NCBI RefSeq assembly: GCF_025947285.1
Contig: NZ_CP110008.1
Location: 2,123,001-2,187,000, forward strand
DNA: 64,000 nucleotides
Direction of reading: 5' to 3'
Source: Flavobacterium sp. N2820
GTDB lineage: Bacteria > Bacteroidota > Bacteroidia > Flavobacteriales > Flavobacteriaceae
Below the pieces are notes generated by a model that saw only the letters and a list, made by a program, of their open reading frames with translations, was not told where the DNA came from and ran no database searches. The position numbers and the translations under genes were made by a program. This document shows positions 39,176 to 48,254 of this stretch, one piece after another; position 1 is the stretch's first letter; each line of letters starts with the position of its first letter.

Positions 39176-40376
39176 TGTTTGCAACGATAAAACCTCCTGT
39201 CCAAGCATTTTGAAAATTGAATCCCCCAGTAATTGCATCGATGTTTAAAATTTCACCTGCAAAGTAAACATTTGGTAAAAATTTACTTTCCATAGTTTTG
39301 AAATTAACTTCTTTTAAATCGATGCCGCCAGCGGTTACAAATTCTTCTTTGAATGTGCTCTTCCCGTTAACGTGAAATTCGCCATTTACAAGTTGTTCAA
39401 TTAACGAATTCAGCTGCTTCTTATTTACATCTGCCCATTTTAATTCTTCTGAAATACCTGATGCTTTAGTTAGATTTTCCCAAAGTCGTTTTGGCAATTC
39501 AAAATGTGCATATTTTGACACTAATTTTTTTGCATTTTCTTCTTTGATGTTTTTCAACAAATCAAGTGCTTCATCAAAAGTAGTTTCGTTTAACCAATTG
39601 ACTTGAATAGCAAACTGGTACTTTTTTTCGGCTAATTCTCTAGCTCCCCAAGCCGAAAGTCTTAAAATTCCTGGTCCGCTCATACCCCAGTGTGTAATTA
39701 ACAAAGGACCAGAAGCTTCTAGCTTAGACTTTTTGACTTTAACTGAAGCCATGGCAGAAAGCCCCATTAAATCTTTAATGCGTGGATCTTTGATATTAAA
39801 AGTAAATAACGACGGAACGGGCGCAATAATTGAATGCCCAAGATTTTGTAAAAGTTCCCATATTTTAGGATTACTTCCTGAAGCCATCACTATTTTTTCG
39901 CAAGTAAAAACTTCTTGAGTAGTAGTTACCTTCCAATGGGTTTCGGTTTTATACAATTCCTGAACACTGTGATTTGTTAAAACATCAATTTTTAGCTTTT
40001 GAACCGCTTCTTGAAAGCAATCAATTATAGTTTGAGAAGAATTGGAAACCGGAAACATTCTTCCGTCTTCTTCAATTTTAAGTTCTACTCCATGTTTTTC
40101 AAACCACTCAATTGTATCACCAGAACAAAATTGGTTAAATGGTCCTTTTAATTCGCGTTCGCCACGAGGATAAAATTTCACCAAATCATTTGGCACAAAA
40201 CACGCATGCGTAACATTGCATCGTCCGCCACCAGAAATACGTACTTTTTCTAAAACGCTTTTTCCTCGCTCAAGAATAGCCACTTTTAAATTTGGATTTT
40301 TTTCTACGATGTTAATTGCTGTAAAAAATCCAGCAGCTCCTCCACCAATAATAATTATGTTGTATTTTGAATTCAA
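39153..40376 (-). CDS. BaiN/HI0933-family FAD-dependent oxidoreductase
   Basis: A 407-residue flavoprotein. It starts [18 protein letters not shown], a Rossmann FAD-binding motif, then [18 protein letters not shown], the HI0933 signature. It ends [53 protein letters not shown], the family's C-terminal FAD-contact segment. The start codon appears to be TTG at 40374-40376: the Rossmann strand begins at residue 7, and upstream in-frame codons offer no ATG before a stop. Substrate unknown. The 3' end overlaps the convergent LPP20 gene by 23 bases. Confidence 0.9.
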   Translation of the reverse strand: [407 protein letters not shown]

Positions 40377-40404
40377 GTAATTTATTTTACTGCAAATATC
40401 GTTA

Positions 40405-41268
40405 TTATTTTAATAATGCATTAGTTCTTCTAATCGATTCATTGTCTTTATAATCTAGCCAAGCTTGACCTTTGCGTTTTCGCATCCAATTATCATAATA
40501 TCTGATAATGGCAACATTTAAAAACCCTTTTAATAAATTGCTTGGTCGGCCAGCTAATGAACGTAAACTCAATGAAAAACCTGGAGTTTCGTATTTCATG
40601 TAATGCCACCAACCTTCGGGCATGTATAACATTTCGCCATGCTTCAAGTTGGTTTTATATGGTTTTACATGCTTTAAAGCTGGGAATTTCTCGTAATCGG
40701 GATTATCAAAATCAATATCTTCATTACAAATCCAAGAATAAGGCAACCTATACATGAATTTAGTTTCCTTTGGGTCGACCAAAACACATTGTTTTTCACC
40801 AGCAAAATGAATGTGGAAAATATTTGGAAAATCAATGTCATAATGCATAAAAACCTTAGCTCCTTTTCCTCCAAAAAACACTAAAGGCAAGCTTTTTAAA
40901 AGTTTAATTCCAAGATTAGGCCACTTCATTTCTGATTTCATTTGTGGCACTTCTTTCATTAAATTATATAGAAAAATGCGTAAATCAGTAGGCCCTTTTT
41001 CAAGAATATCAATATATTCCGACATAGACATTGTAAAATCAGGTTCGTTTACTTTTTTGGTATAATCTGTTTTTCGTCCGTCGTACAAAGGTACTTTCTT
41101 GTCGCCTGCAATTTCTCTTAAATAATCAAAATTCCATTTCGTGTACGCTGGCCAATCTTCTATTTGGTTCGTAATAACAACCGGACGTTGTGGCTTGTAG
41201 TATTTTTCCAAAAACTCTTCTTTTGAAAGCTTTTCTACTCGTTCAATTTCAAAATATTCAAATCCCAT
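40405..41268 (-). CDS. Cupin_8/JmjC-like Fe(II)/2-oxoglutarate-dependent oxygenase
   Basis: A 287-residue protein of the cupin-like (FIH/JmjC) group. Metal ligands are His142 and Asp144 (MHYDIDFPNIFHIHFAGEKQ) and the distal His222 (GEMLYMPEGWWHYM). The N-terminal PVVITNQIEDWPAYTKWNFDYL is the usual first part of the domain. Such enzymes hydroxylate proteins or small molecules; in bacteria some act on ribosomal proteins. The substrate cannot be told. It lies 28 bases upstream of the baiN-like gene on the same strand, so the two may be co-transcribed. Confidence 0.87.
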   Translation of the reverse strand: MGFEYFEIERVEKLSKEEFLEKYYKPQRPVVITNQIEDWPAYTKWNFDYLREIAGDKKVPLYDGRKTDYTKKVNEPDFTMSMSEYIDILEKGPTDLRIFLYNLMKEVPQMKSEMKWPNLGIKLLKSLPLVFFGGKGAKVFMHYDIDFPNIFHIHFAGEKQCVLVDPKETKFMYRLPYSWICNEDIDFDNPDYEKFPALKHVKPYKTNLKHGEMLYMPEGWWHYMKYETPGFSLSLRSLAGRPSNLLKGFLNVAIIRYYDNWMRKRKGQAWLDYKDNESIRRTNALLK

Positions 41269-41384
41269 AGTCCTCTATTTAATATTTTAATAAATAAAGA
41301 TACGGTACAATTAAGCACTAACTTATGATTTGTTGTTTTTTTAATAAAATGTTATGATATTGCAACTTAACTTGCTAAAAATAA

Positions 41385-41410
41385 AACCCTACTGAAAAAT
41401 CAGCAGGGTT
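41385..41410 (-). terminator. Terminator of the T9SS type A gene
   Basis: On the minus strand AACCCTGCTGA pairs with TCAGTAGGGTT (one G-U pair) around a four-base loop, then TTTATTTTT. It lies 27 bases past the stop codon. Confidence 0.75.
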
Positions 41411-41437
41411 CGATTTGATGTTCTAAATTGGAACGTG

Positions 41438-44400
41438 TTAGTGAATTGCTTTTTTAACGACTTGCTTTCCATCTTCCAATGTAATATATATTATTAATCC
41501 AATTTGTGATTTTTGAATCGAATTAACAATTTGTGATTGTGTATTTACATTTTTATTTTGATATAATTTTCTTCCAAGAACGTCATAAATTTCAATTTCT
41601 TTGATATTTTGTTGTAGAGAAGAAACCGTTAAATTTTCATTAGACACTACAAAAACAGCATTTGTATCATCAATAAAATCTTCGTTTTCTAGGACAGAAT
41701 TAGTATATCTTAATTTAAATCTAGTATTGTGTATCCCTTGAGTTACAATAAAACTATATGGATTTACTTTTAAATCATGAATAATTCCAAGTTCTAAATC
41801 TTCTAAATAAATATTTTGAGAAGTAGCTTCAAAAAGTCCTTCGACCGCACCAATTGCAATAGTATAAGAACCTGTAGTAGGAATTTTTACTCCCATTGGA
41901 ACTTTGTCTAAATTATCAAATGGCACGGGTCTACCTTGAATTGCCATTACATCTTCATTGATGATTGAATAGAAATTTTGAGCATTTTTATAATCTGTAA
42001 TTGCATCAAACATCCTGTCTCTGTCATAAGTTGCATCTGTAACATAAGCTACTAAAGTTCTTGTAGTTTCATTGGTTGGACTTACCAAATCTAACCAAAT
42101 TCCGTGTCGTTCAGATGGTGCAATAGCTGTTGTTTGAATTGGAGTATTTATCCTATAGAACTGACTATTTGAATACGTTTTATCTCGCATTGAGTTATTA
42201 AATAATGCCGTTGAAGAAGTTGCTGCTCCAGCATCCATTAAAACAAAAAATCCCTGACCCGCTCCAATAACACTTAAAGTTCCTGGTCCACTCGTTGCTC
42301 CAGCACCATTTATTGCAATATAATCAGCAGCTGTGTAGTTAGACACAAAATTGTTATAAAAAGGGTCTGCTATTGCAGTACTCGGCAATGTATTGTGAGT
42401 CCAAAGTCTCACAAAACCATCTAACTGAGTATTAGCAGTTAAAAAGGAATTAATACTTATTGCAGAAGGATATGGATTTCCTAGTAAGTTCCAGTTATCA
42501 TCAGTTGCTAATCGCATGATACCGTTTGGCCCAGCTGTTCCTGCTCCTAAATCACTACCTCTGGAAATCGTTGGTGTGTATACACCATTTCTCGGCAAAC
42601 CATTAAAATTTCTGGTCAACACTCCTCTCATAATATATCCTAAACCAGGTTGCATAACTGTATTTGTTGCTGCTATCCAATCCCCTTGTCCACCATTTGG
42701 ATTTGCACTCGTTGTATTCCAAATATAATTATACCCTGAAGATGGTGTGGAAACTCCTTCAACTGGTGAAGACCAATATACATAATCTAAAGCAACACCT
42801 GAAGTAATTCTTTCGTAAGAAATGTTACCAATGTTGATTCCTAAATCATTAATTTGAACTAATGATCCATTGTCTGCTATATTTAATGTGCCATTTACCG
42901 TTACATCATTTTGGATGTTAAAATAATGATCCGATGTAATCGTTACTGTAAATCCTGCATTTACAATTATACTACATGCATCTATATCTCCATTAGTTGT
43001 AGTATCATAGTTGCCATTAAATATTGCTAATTTTGATAAGTCTGGAACTCCATTTGACCATAGTGTACCATTCCAAGTTGTACTTGCAGCATCTGTTATT
43101 TTAACTGCATTTGAAGCAGTATAACAGGTTGCGCTATTTTCTCTTACTTGACAATAATATTGGTAATTGTTTAAACCAGTAGTTGAAGAAATTGATAAAA
43201 CAGCGCTAGTTGCTCCACTATAAACACCAGTATTATTTACAACCGTCCAAACAGATGATCCTGACGCTGCTACATACCACTGATATGCTAAAGCATTTCC
43301 GCCAACAAATCCTTCAGTAGCAACTACTGTTAAAGTAGCAGAACTACTTGCGCAAGAAGTTACTACACTTATTGGTTGAGTTGTAATTGAAGGTGATGTT
43401 CCTCCGCTTGGAAGAATTAATCCAGCACTTGGATAACATTCCCCTGCAATTAATGGTGTAGTACTCCAGTCTGCAGCAACATATGATATTCTTGCGTTTA
43501 ATGCTCCTGCATTTCTTACCATATAATAACCTGGTGCAGTTGAGTATGTACGAACATCATCAATGATTACAGTTCCTGCTGTATTTCTTAATTGAATACC
43601 GTCGTTTTCATTAAATCCTCCATCTATTGTACCATTTGTTGAGGCTGGTCCACAACTTCCAACAGAAACTTTCAAAATACCTAAAGCACCTGGAGCAATT
43701 GTTCCTGTTAAATTAGCATAATCAACTTCACCACCATCACCGTAAACAGTTGTTCTCCAAATACTATAATTTGCCAAATTGACTGTTGTGGCAGTTCCAT
43801 TATATAATGTTATAAACCCTCCAGACCCCGATTGTTCGTCGTGAATATCATAAATAATTAAGTCTGTAGTAGAAGATGCTCCTTCACAAGATGAAGCATC
43901 ATTTTCAATTATCATAAAGCTGTTATCAATCCCACAAGGTTGACTATCTGTAACTGATAACGTTCCCGATGTAGCACCAGCTGGTATTACAGCTACAATT
44001 TGTGTTCCATCATTGGAAATAATTGTTGCATTAATACCTGAAAAACTTACTGTTGTTCCCGTTAAACCTGTCCCGATTATTGTAACTTCTGTACCAACGG
44101 GTCCTGATACTGGTGTAAACGATAAAACTGTATGAGTAGGTATACAAGAATTAACAACTTGTACCGTGTAATCTTCTGTTGATCCCCAAGAAAAAGTTCC
44201 GCAAGGCGCAACAGTTCCTGCAGTACCGCCTTCTTCTTGCACAATTCTCATTCTATAATTGCCTAGAGGTTGACCCACCGGCACATTTATTGTAAAGTTT
44301 TCAATTACATTCCCTCCAGAAACTGCAACTAAAACGGTCCCAATTACTTCATCGGTGTCATCAAAATCGCCATCACTATTCCAATCAATCCAAACACCTG

Positions 44401-46438
44401 CTGCCCCATCATATTGTGGCGCACCACTACAATCTCCAAATTCAACAGTTAAAGTATATGAACCCCCAACTTGCAAATCGGCACTCATAACTGTATAATT
44501 GTTTACTCCTGTTGTACAAACGTTTGAAGTATTATTAGAAATGGTATTGCTTTCACCAACAAGTGTTACATTTTCAATTTCAGAATCGGAAGCACTTGTT
44601 GCTCCTGAAGCACAATATGCTATTATTGGAGTACAATTAACCTCAACACCATTACTCCAATTCAAATCATTTCTAGTAAAAATCTTAAAAGTATAAGTTG
44701 TTCCATTTGTCAATCCAGTTACTGTTACAGATGTGCCTGTTCCTTTGTAAACTGTATAGCCTCCATCAAAACCAGTACCAGAACCATAAACAGTATTATT
44801 GGAGTAAGCAATACCCGTTCCTGAAGGAATCGCAGCCGAAAAAGTTCCATCTGTTGCAAAAACCAATACATTATCATTACAACCCGTTGGTGCTATCCAA
44901 CTTATTGTTGCCGTTCCATTTTCACAAATAGAAGTAACTGCTCCTAGAACATCATTTGGTATGGCACTTTCAATTGTATGTGGATCACTTGCAAAGGCTA
45001 CACCTGATTTATTACCTAAAACAAATGTTAGGTTTGCTGTTGTAATTGCATCAACAATTATCGTATTTCCAGCGGTTGATGCACATGGAATATCTGTTGT
45101 TATGAAAAAATATCCCGTACTTCCATTAGTTATTAATCTTGTAAAACTTGTGAAAGTATGTGAACCTACTCCTAAAGCCGTTGTTTCATTATCTAAAAAA
45201 ACGTCTGAAGCACTATTAAAAATTGCATCCGAAGAATACCACAATTTGAAATTAGTAATATTTGATGCCGCATAGGTTCCTGAAGTATTAAAAACAACAT
45301 TGTTTAATGTAGCATCTGCATTAGTAACAGCTAAATTAAACGCATAAATTACCGTATTTGTAGTTGCCTGTATGATTGTAGAGGCAGCAACAGCAGGATT
45401 AGCAGAACTTAAAACAATGTTTGGTGTTGCAAATCCATTTCCTTCAATTGAAAAATTATAAGGATCTTCATTTGAATCATTATTTACAATAGAGATTGTT
45501 GCGCTTCTTAACCCAATAGCTGATGGATCGAAAGTTACTTGAAAAGTTGTTGAACCACCTGCAACAACAGTAGCTGTAGGCAAAGTAGTCACTGTGAAAT
45601 CAGAGGCATGGATTCCACCAATTGTAATAGCTCCAATGGTCAAGTCCAAACTTCCCGAATTTTGAATCGTATATGTTTTAACAATTGTACCACCAGAAAT
45701 ATCAGCTGAACCGAAGGAAGTATCATCTCCTACCATTGGAGTTGTATCGCCATCATTAATTGTTACTGCATTTCCTTGAACATTCATTTCTGGCTGAGGA
45801 GTAGAAACTATTCCTTGAACTTTAAAATCATCAACTAGCCATCTTTCAGCCGTTGCATTGTTTAAAAGTGTAATTCTAAATCTCAAATTTGAGATAGAAG
45901 GTAAACCAGATATTTCAACATTGGAATATCCATCCGTTGTTCTAGAACCTCCACCAGAAGGAGAAAAATCAACTGGTGTTGTATTACCATCATAACTTGT
46001 TGAAGCATTTCCAGTTGCCGTATATCCCCAAAACGCATTACTATTACCCAAAACTCTAACGGTACTGTACCATGTTACTCCCCCGTCTGGACTAACTTCA
46101 ACTGTCACAATATCAGCACCATCTGCGCCATTTCCTGTTGAACCAATTGAAAATGATGCTAATTTAAATGACATCGTGACAGATGTATATCCAGTAGTAT
46201 TAATATCACTAGATAACAAAGTTGCTGTAGTGTTTGAAACACCTCTCGAATGTGTTCCTTCTGAGGCAAATTGGGAAGTTGTTGGTCTATCTCCAGTTGC
46301 AGAATTGCCTGTATAATAAGCTCCATTCGTTAAAGTAAACAACGCAGTCGAGTTATTAAGTCCATCAGATGCTATTGTTACTTGCCCCCAACTAAAAGTC
46401 GAGAACAATAAAGTAATCAAAAATAATTTTATTTTCAT
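41438..46438 (-). CDS. Large multidomain secreted protein with T9SS type A sorting signal
   Basis: A 1666-residue exported protein (signal peptide ~1-18, LFSTFSWGQ). Domains in order: a beta-sandwich resembling a jelly-roll at ~30-210; a choice-of-anchor D domain (IQNSGSLDLTIGAITIGG; ATISIVNNDSNEDPYNFSIEG); further Ig/fibronectin-like modules; a GEVED domain (GVWIDWNSDGDFDDTDEVIG); an IPT/TIG domain (FTPVSGPVGTEVTIIGTGL); a lamin-tail-like domain (TTVNLANYSIWRTTVYG); an Ig-like domain; and a type A sorting domain (IKEIEIYDVLGRKLYQNKN; QIGLIIYITLEDGKQVVKKAIH). It is destined for secretion or surface anchoring by the type IX system. No enzyme signature is seen; a structural or adhesive role is likely. 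Confidence 0.87.
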   Translation of the reverse strand: MKIKLFLITLLFSTFSWGQVTIASDGLNNSTALFTLTNGAYYTGNSATGDRPTTSQFASEGTHSRGVSNTTATLLSSDINTTGYTSVTMSFKLASFSIGSTGNGADGADIVTVEVSPDGGVTWYSTVRVLGNSNAFWGYTATGNASTSYDGNTTPVDFSPSGGGSRTTDGYSNVEISGLPSISNLRFRITLLNNATAERWLVDDFKVQGIVSTPQPEMNVQGNAVTINDGDTTPMVGDDTSFGSADISGGTIVKTYTIQNSGSLDLTIGAITIGGIHASDFTVTTLPTATVVAGGSTTFQVTFDPSAIGLRSATISIVNNDSNEDPYNFSIEGNGFATPNIVLSSANPAVAASTIIQATTNTVIYAFNLAVTNADATLNNVVFNTSGTYAASNITNFKLWYSSDAIFNSASDVFLDNETTALGVGSHTFTSFTRLITNGSTGYFFITTDIPCASTAGNTIIVDAITTANLTFVLGNKSGVAFASDPHTIESAIPNDVLGAVTSICENGTATISWIAPTGCNDNVLVFATDGTFSAAIPSGTGIAYSNNTVYGSGTGFDGGYTVYKGTGTSVTVTGLTNGTTYTFKIFTRNDLNWSNGVEVNCTPIIAYCASGATSASDSEIENVTLVGESNTISNNTSNVCTTGVNNYTVMSADLQVGGSYTLTVEFGDCSGAPQYDGAAGVWIDWNSDGDFDDTDEVIGTVLVAVSGGNVIENFTINVPVGQPLGNYRMRIVQEEGGTAGTVAPCGTFSWGSTEDYTVQVVNSCIPTHTVLSFTPVSGPVGTEVTIIGTGLTGTTVSFSGINATIISNDGTQIVAVIPAGATSGTLSVTDSQPCGIDNSFMIIENDASSCEGASSTTDLIIYDIHDEQSGSGGFITLYNGTATTVNLANYSIWRTTVYGDGGEVDYANLTGTIAPGALGILKVSVGSCGPASTNGTIDGGFNENDGIQLRNTAGTVIIDDVRTYSTAPGYYMVRNAGALNARISYVAADWSTTPLIAGECYPSAGLILPSGGTSPSITTQPISVVTSCASSSATLTVVATEGFVGGNALAYQWYVAASGSSVWTVVNNTGVYSGATSAVLSISSTTGLNNYQYYCQVRENSATCYTASNAVKITDAASTTWNGTLWSNGVPDLSKLAIFNGNYDTTTNGDIDACSIIVNAGFTVTITSDHYFNIQNDVTVNGTLNIADNGSLVQINDLGINIGNISYERITSGVALDYVYWSSPVEGVSTPSSGYNYIWNTTSANPNGGQGDWIAATNTVMQPGLGYIMRGVLTRNFNGLPRNGVYTPTISRGSDLGAGTAGPNGIMRLATDDNWNLLGNPYPSAISINSFLTANTQLDGFVRLWTHNTLPSTAIADPFYNNFVSNYTAADYIAINGAGATSGPGTLSVIGAGQGFFVLMDAGAATSSTALFNNSMRDKTYSNSQFYRINTPIQTTAIAPSERHGIWLDLVSPTNETTRTLVAYVTDATYDRDRMFDAITDYKNAQNFYSIINEDVMAIQGRPVPFDNLDKVPMGVKIPTTGSYTIAIGAVEGLFEATSQNIYLEDLELGIIHDLKVNPYSFIVTQGIHNTRFKLRYTNSVLENEDFIDDTNAVFVVSNENLTVSSLQQNIKEIEIYDVLGRKLYQNKNVNTQSQIVNSIQKSQIGLIIYITLEDGKQVVKKAIH

Positions 46439-46491
46439 AAGTAGGGGTATTTACAAGGGGCTTTGCTTAAAAAAAAGCTAGCTAATTTATG

Positions 46492-46499
46492 CAAATTTA
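46492..46499 (-). promoter_or_regulatory. Predicted -7 box of the T9SS type A gene
   Basis: The minus strand reads TAAATTTG followed by C, matching TAnnTTTG, 53 bases upstream of the ATG. No TTG is visible at the usual -33 distance. Confidence 0.4.
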
Positions 46500-46511
46500 T
46501 TTGATTATCAG

Positions 46512-46519
46512 TATTTTTG
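46512..46519 (+). promoter_or_regulatory. Predicted -7 box of recX
   Basis: TATTTTTG matches TAnnTTTG, 32 bases upstream of the TTG start of recX and back to back with the -7 box of the divergent T9SS gene. Confidence 0.4.
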
Positions 46520-46551
46520 TTAAAAATCTCGCTTAAGAAATCGTTAAGAAA

Positions 46552-47031
46552 TTGGAAAACAAAAACACCGAAAAACTTACCATTCAACAAATTCAAGGTA
46601 AGCTAGAATATTACTGCGCTTATCAAGAACGTTGCTACAAAGAAGTGGAAGAAAAATTATATTCGTTTAAAATTTCCACTTTAGAAAAAGAACAAATTTT
46701 AATTTATCTTATTGAAAATAATTTCATTAACGAAGAGCGCTTTGCACAAAGTTTTGTTCGAGGCAAACACAATTATAAATCTTGGGGAAAAAATAGAATT
46801 ATTAACGAATTAAAGTTCAGAAATATTTCTTCGAGAATTATAGAAACGGCTTTAAAGGAAATTCCAGAAACTACTTATTTGCAAAATTTTCATGCATTAG
46901 CTGAAAAAAATTGGGAAGCCATCAAAGCACCGAAAGGGCCAAATAAAAACAAAAAATTTATTGATTTCTTACTTCGTAAAGGATATGAAACGAATTTGAT
47001 TTATGAGAAACTAAAAGAATTAGACAATTAA
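46552..47031 (+). CDS. recX: Recombination regulator RecX
   Basis: A 159-residue all-helical protein, normal for RecX, which binds RecA filaments and limits recombination. Typical segments are LEYYCAYQERCYKEVEEKL, ILIYLIENNFINEERFAQSFVRGKHNYKSWGKNRIINELKFRNIS and KKFIDFLLRKGYETNLIYEKLKEL. The start codon is TTG: the frame upstream reaches a stop after only six codons and contains no ATG. It is followed by the octamer-repeat array and thiL. Confidence 0.9.
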   Translation: MENKNTEKLTIQQIQGKLEYYCAYQERCYKEVEEKLYSFKISTLEKEQILIYLIENNFINEERFAQSFVRGKHNYKSWGKNRIINELKFRNISSRIIETALKEIPETTYLQNFHALAEKNWEAIKAPKGPNKNKKFIDFLLRKGYETNLIYEKLKELDN

Positions 47032-47035
47032 AACA

Positions 47036-47131
47036 ATTGACTCATTTACATATCGTCAAATTAACACATTGGCTCATCGGCAAATTGTCTCAATGACACA
47101 TTGACTCATTGCCGCATTGATACATTAACAC
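47036..47131. repeat. Degenerate 8-base tandem array (12 units)
   Basis: The recX-thiL gap contains twelve consecutive octamers of consensus ATTGACAC: ATTGACTC, ATTTACAT, ATCGTCAA, ATTAACAC, ATTGGCTC, ATCGGCAA, ATTGTCTC, AATGACAC, ATTGACTC, ATTGCCGC, ATTGATAC and ATTAACAC. No spacers occur. The thiL -7 box TATCTTTG is the next octamer in register. It supplies several TTG triplets, one of them well placed as a -33 element. Confidence 0.75.
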
Positions 47132-47139
47132 TATCTTTG
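47109..47139 (+). promoter_or_regulatory. Predicted thiL promoter (-33 TTG, -7 TATCTTTG)
   Basis: TTG at 47109-47111 and the perfect -7 box TATCTTTG at 47132-47139 are 20 bases apart, close to the Bacteroidota promoter layout. The -7 box ends 15 bases before the thiL ATG. The -33 triplet belongs to the octamer array. Confidence 0.6.
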
Positions 47140-47154
47140 CATAAAAAATAATTC

Positions 47155-48204
47155 ATGTTAGAAAATAAAGACCAATCAAGAACCAGTTTAGCACAATTAG
47201 GCGAATTTGGCTTAATCGAACACTTAACTAAACATTTTACGATTAATCAAGAGTCTACATTAAAAAGTATTGGTGATGATGCTGCTGTGTTAGATTTTGG
47301 TGCAAAAAAAGCGATAATTTCAACCGATTTATTGGTTGAAGGTGTTCATTTTGATTTGGCTTATATGCCTTTGCGTCATTTGGGCTATAAAGCGGTGGTG
47401 GCTAACATTTCGGATATTTGCGCAATGAATGCAAAGCCAACTCAAATAACGGTTTCTATTGCTGTTTCAAATCGTTTTCCGTTAGAAGCTTTGGAAGAAT
47501 TATTTGACGGAATTACAATGGCATCAAAAGTATACAATGTAGATGTAATTGGTGGCGATACGACTTCTTCGCAAAAAGGACTCATCATTAGTATTACTGC
47601 AATTGGTGAAGCAAATTTAGACGATATTGTCTACAGAAATGGAGCAAATGCTACCGATTTATTAGTGGTTTCTGGTGATATTGGTGCAGCCTATATGGGA
47701 TTACAAATTTTAGAACGCGAAAAACAAGTTTTTCAGGTGAATCCAAATAACCAACCTGATTTAGAACCGTATACCTATTTAATTGAACGTCAGTTAAAAC
47801 CAGAAGCGCGTAAAGATTTGAAAGAATTATTTGAAAAATTAGAAATAAAACCAACCGCTATGATTGATGTTTCTGACGGATTATCTTCGGAAATTATGCA
47901 CTTATGCAAACAATCTGAAGTAGGTTGCAACTTATATGAAGAAAAAATTCCGGTTGATCCACAATTGATTAATGTGTGCGAAGAATTTAATTTAGACATC
48001 ACTACAGTAGCTTTAAGTGGCGGCGAAGATTATGAATTATTGTTTACGATAAAAATGGAAGATTACGATAAAATCAAAGGCAATCCAAACTTCACGGTTA
48101 TTGGTCACATGACACAAGCCAGCGAAGGAATGCACTTAGTAACCAGAGCAAATACAAAAATTGAATTGAAAGCAAGAGGCTGGAATGCTTTGAGTGAGGA
48201 ATAA
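47155..48204 (+). CDS. thiL: Thiamine-monophosphate kinase
   Basis: A 349-residue enzyme of the PurM/ThiL ATP-grasp-like superfamily that makes thiamine diphosphate from thiamine monophosphate. The metal and nucleotide sites are SIGDDAAVLDF (Asp41-Asp42) and STDLLVEGVHF (residues 56-66). NISDICAMNAKPTQITVSIAV, VIGGDTTSSQKGLIISITAIG and DVSDGLSSEIMHL are diagnostic. It is monocistronic with its own promoter at the end of the octamer array; no other thiamine genes are nearby. Confidence 0.96.
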   Translation: MLENKDQSRTSLAQLGEFGLIEHLTKHFTINQESTLKSIGDDAAVLDFGAKKAIISTDLLVEGVHFDLAYMPLRHLGYKAVVANISDICAMNAKPTQITVSIAVSNRFPLEALEELFDGITMASKVYNVDVIGGDTTSSQKGLIISITAIGEANLDDIVYRNGANATDLLVVSGDIGAAYMGLQILEREKQVFQVNPNNQPDLEPYTYLIERQLKPEARKDLKELFEKLEIKPTAMIDVSDGLSSEIMHLCKQSEVGCNLYEEKIPVDPQLINVCEEFNLDITTVALSGGEDYELLFTIKMEDYDKIKGNPNFTVIGHMTQASEGMHLVTRANTKIELKARGWNALSEE

Positions 48205-48230
48205 ATGATTTTTTTCAAAATAAAATCTAT

Positions 48231-48238
48231 TATATTTG
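48231..48238 (+). promoter_or_regulatory. Predicted -7 box of the small outer-membrane-like gene
   Basis: TATATTTG matches TAnnTTTG and lies 16 bases before the ATG at 48255. No TTG is seen at the -33 position. Confidence 0.45.
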
Positions 48239-48254
48239 GTTTTTTAATACTCTT

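Noticed and set aside
44499..45275. Open frames on the plus strand inside the T9SS type A gene
   Set aside because: They are antisense to a continuous, domain-rich 1666-residue gene and show low-complexity composition typical of shadows.
47036..47131. The octamer array considered as a CRISPR
   Set aside because: Units are 8 bases without spacers and there are no cas genes; it is a degenerate tandem repeat.
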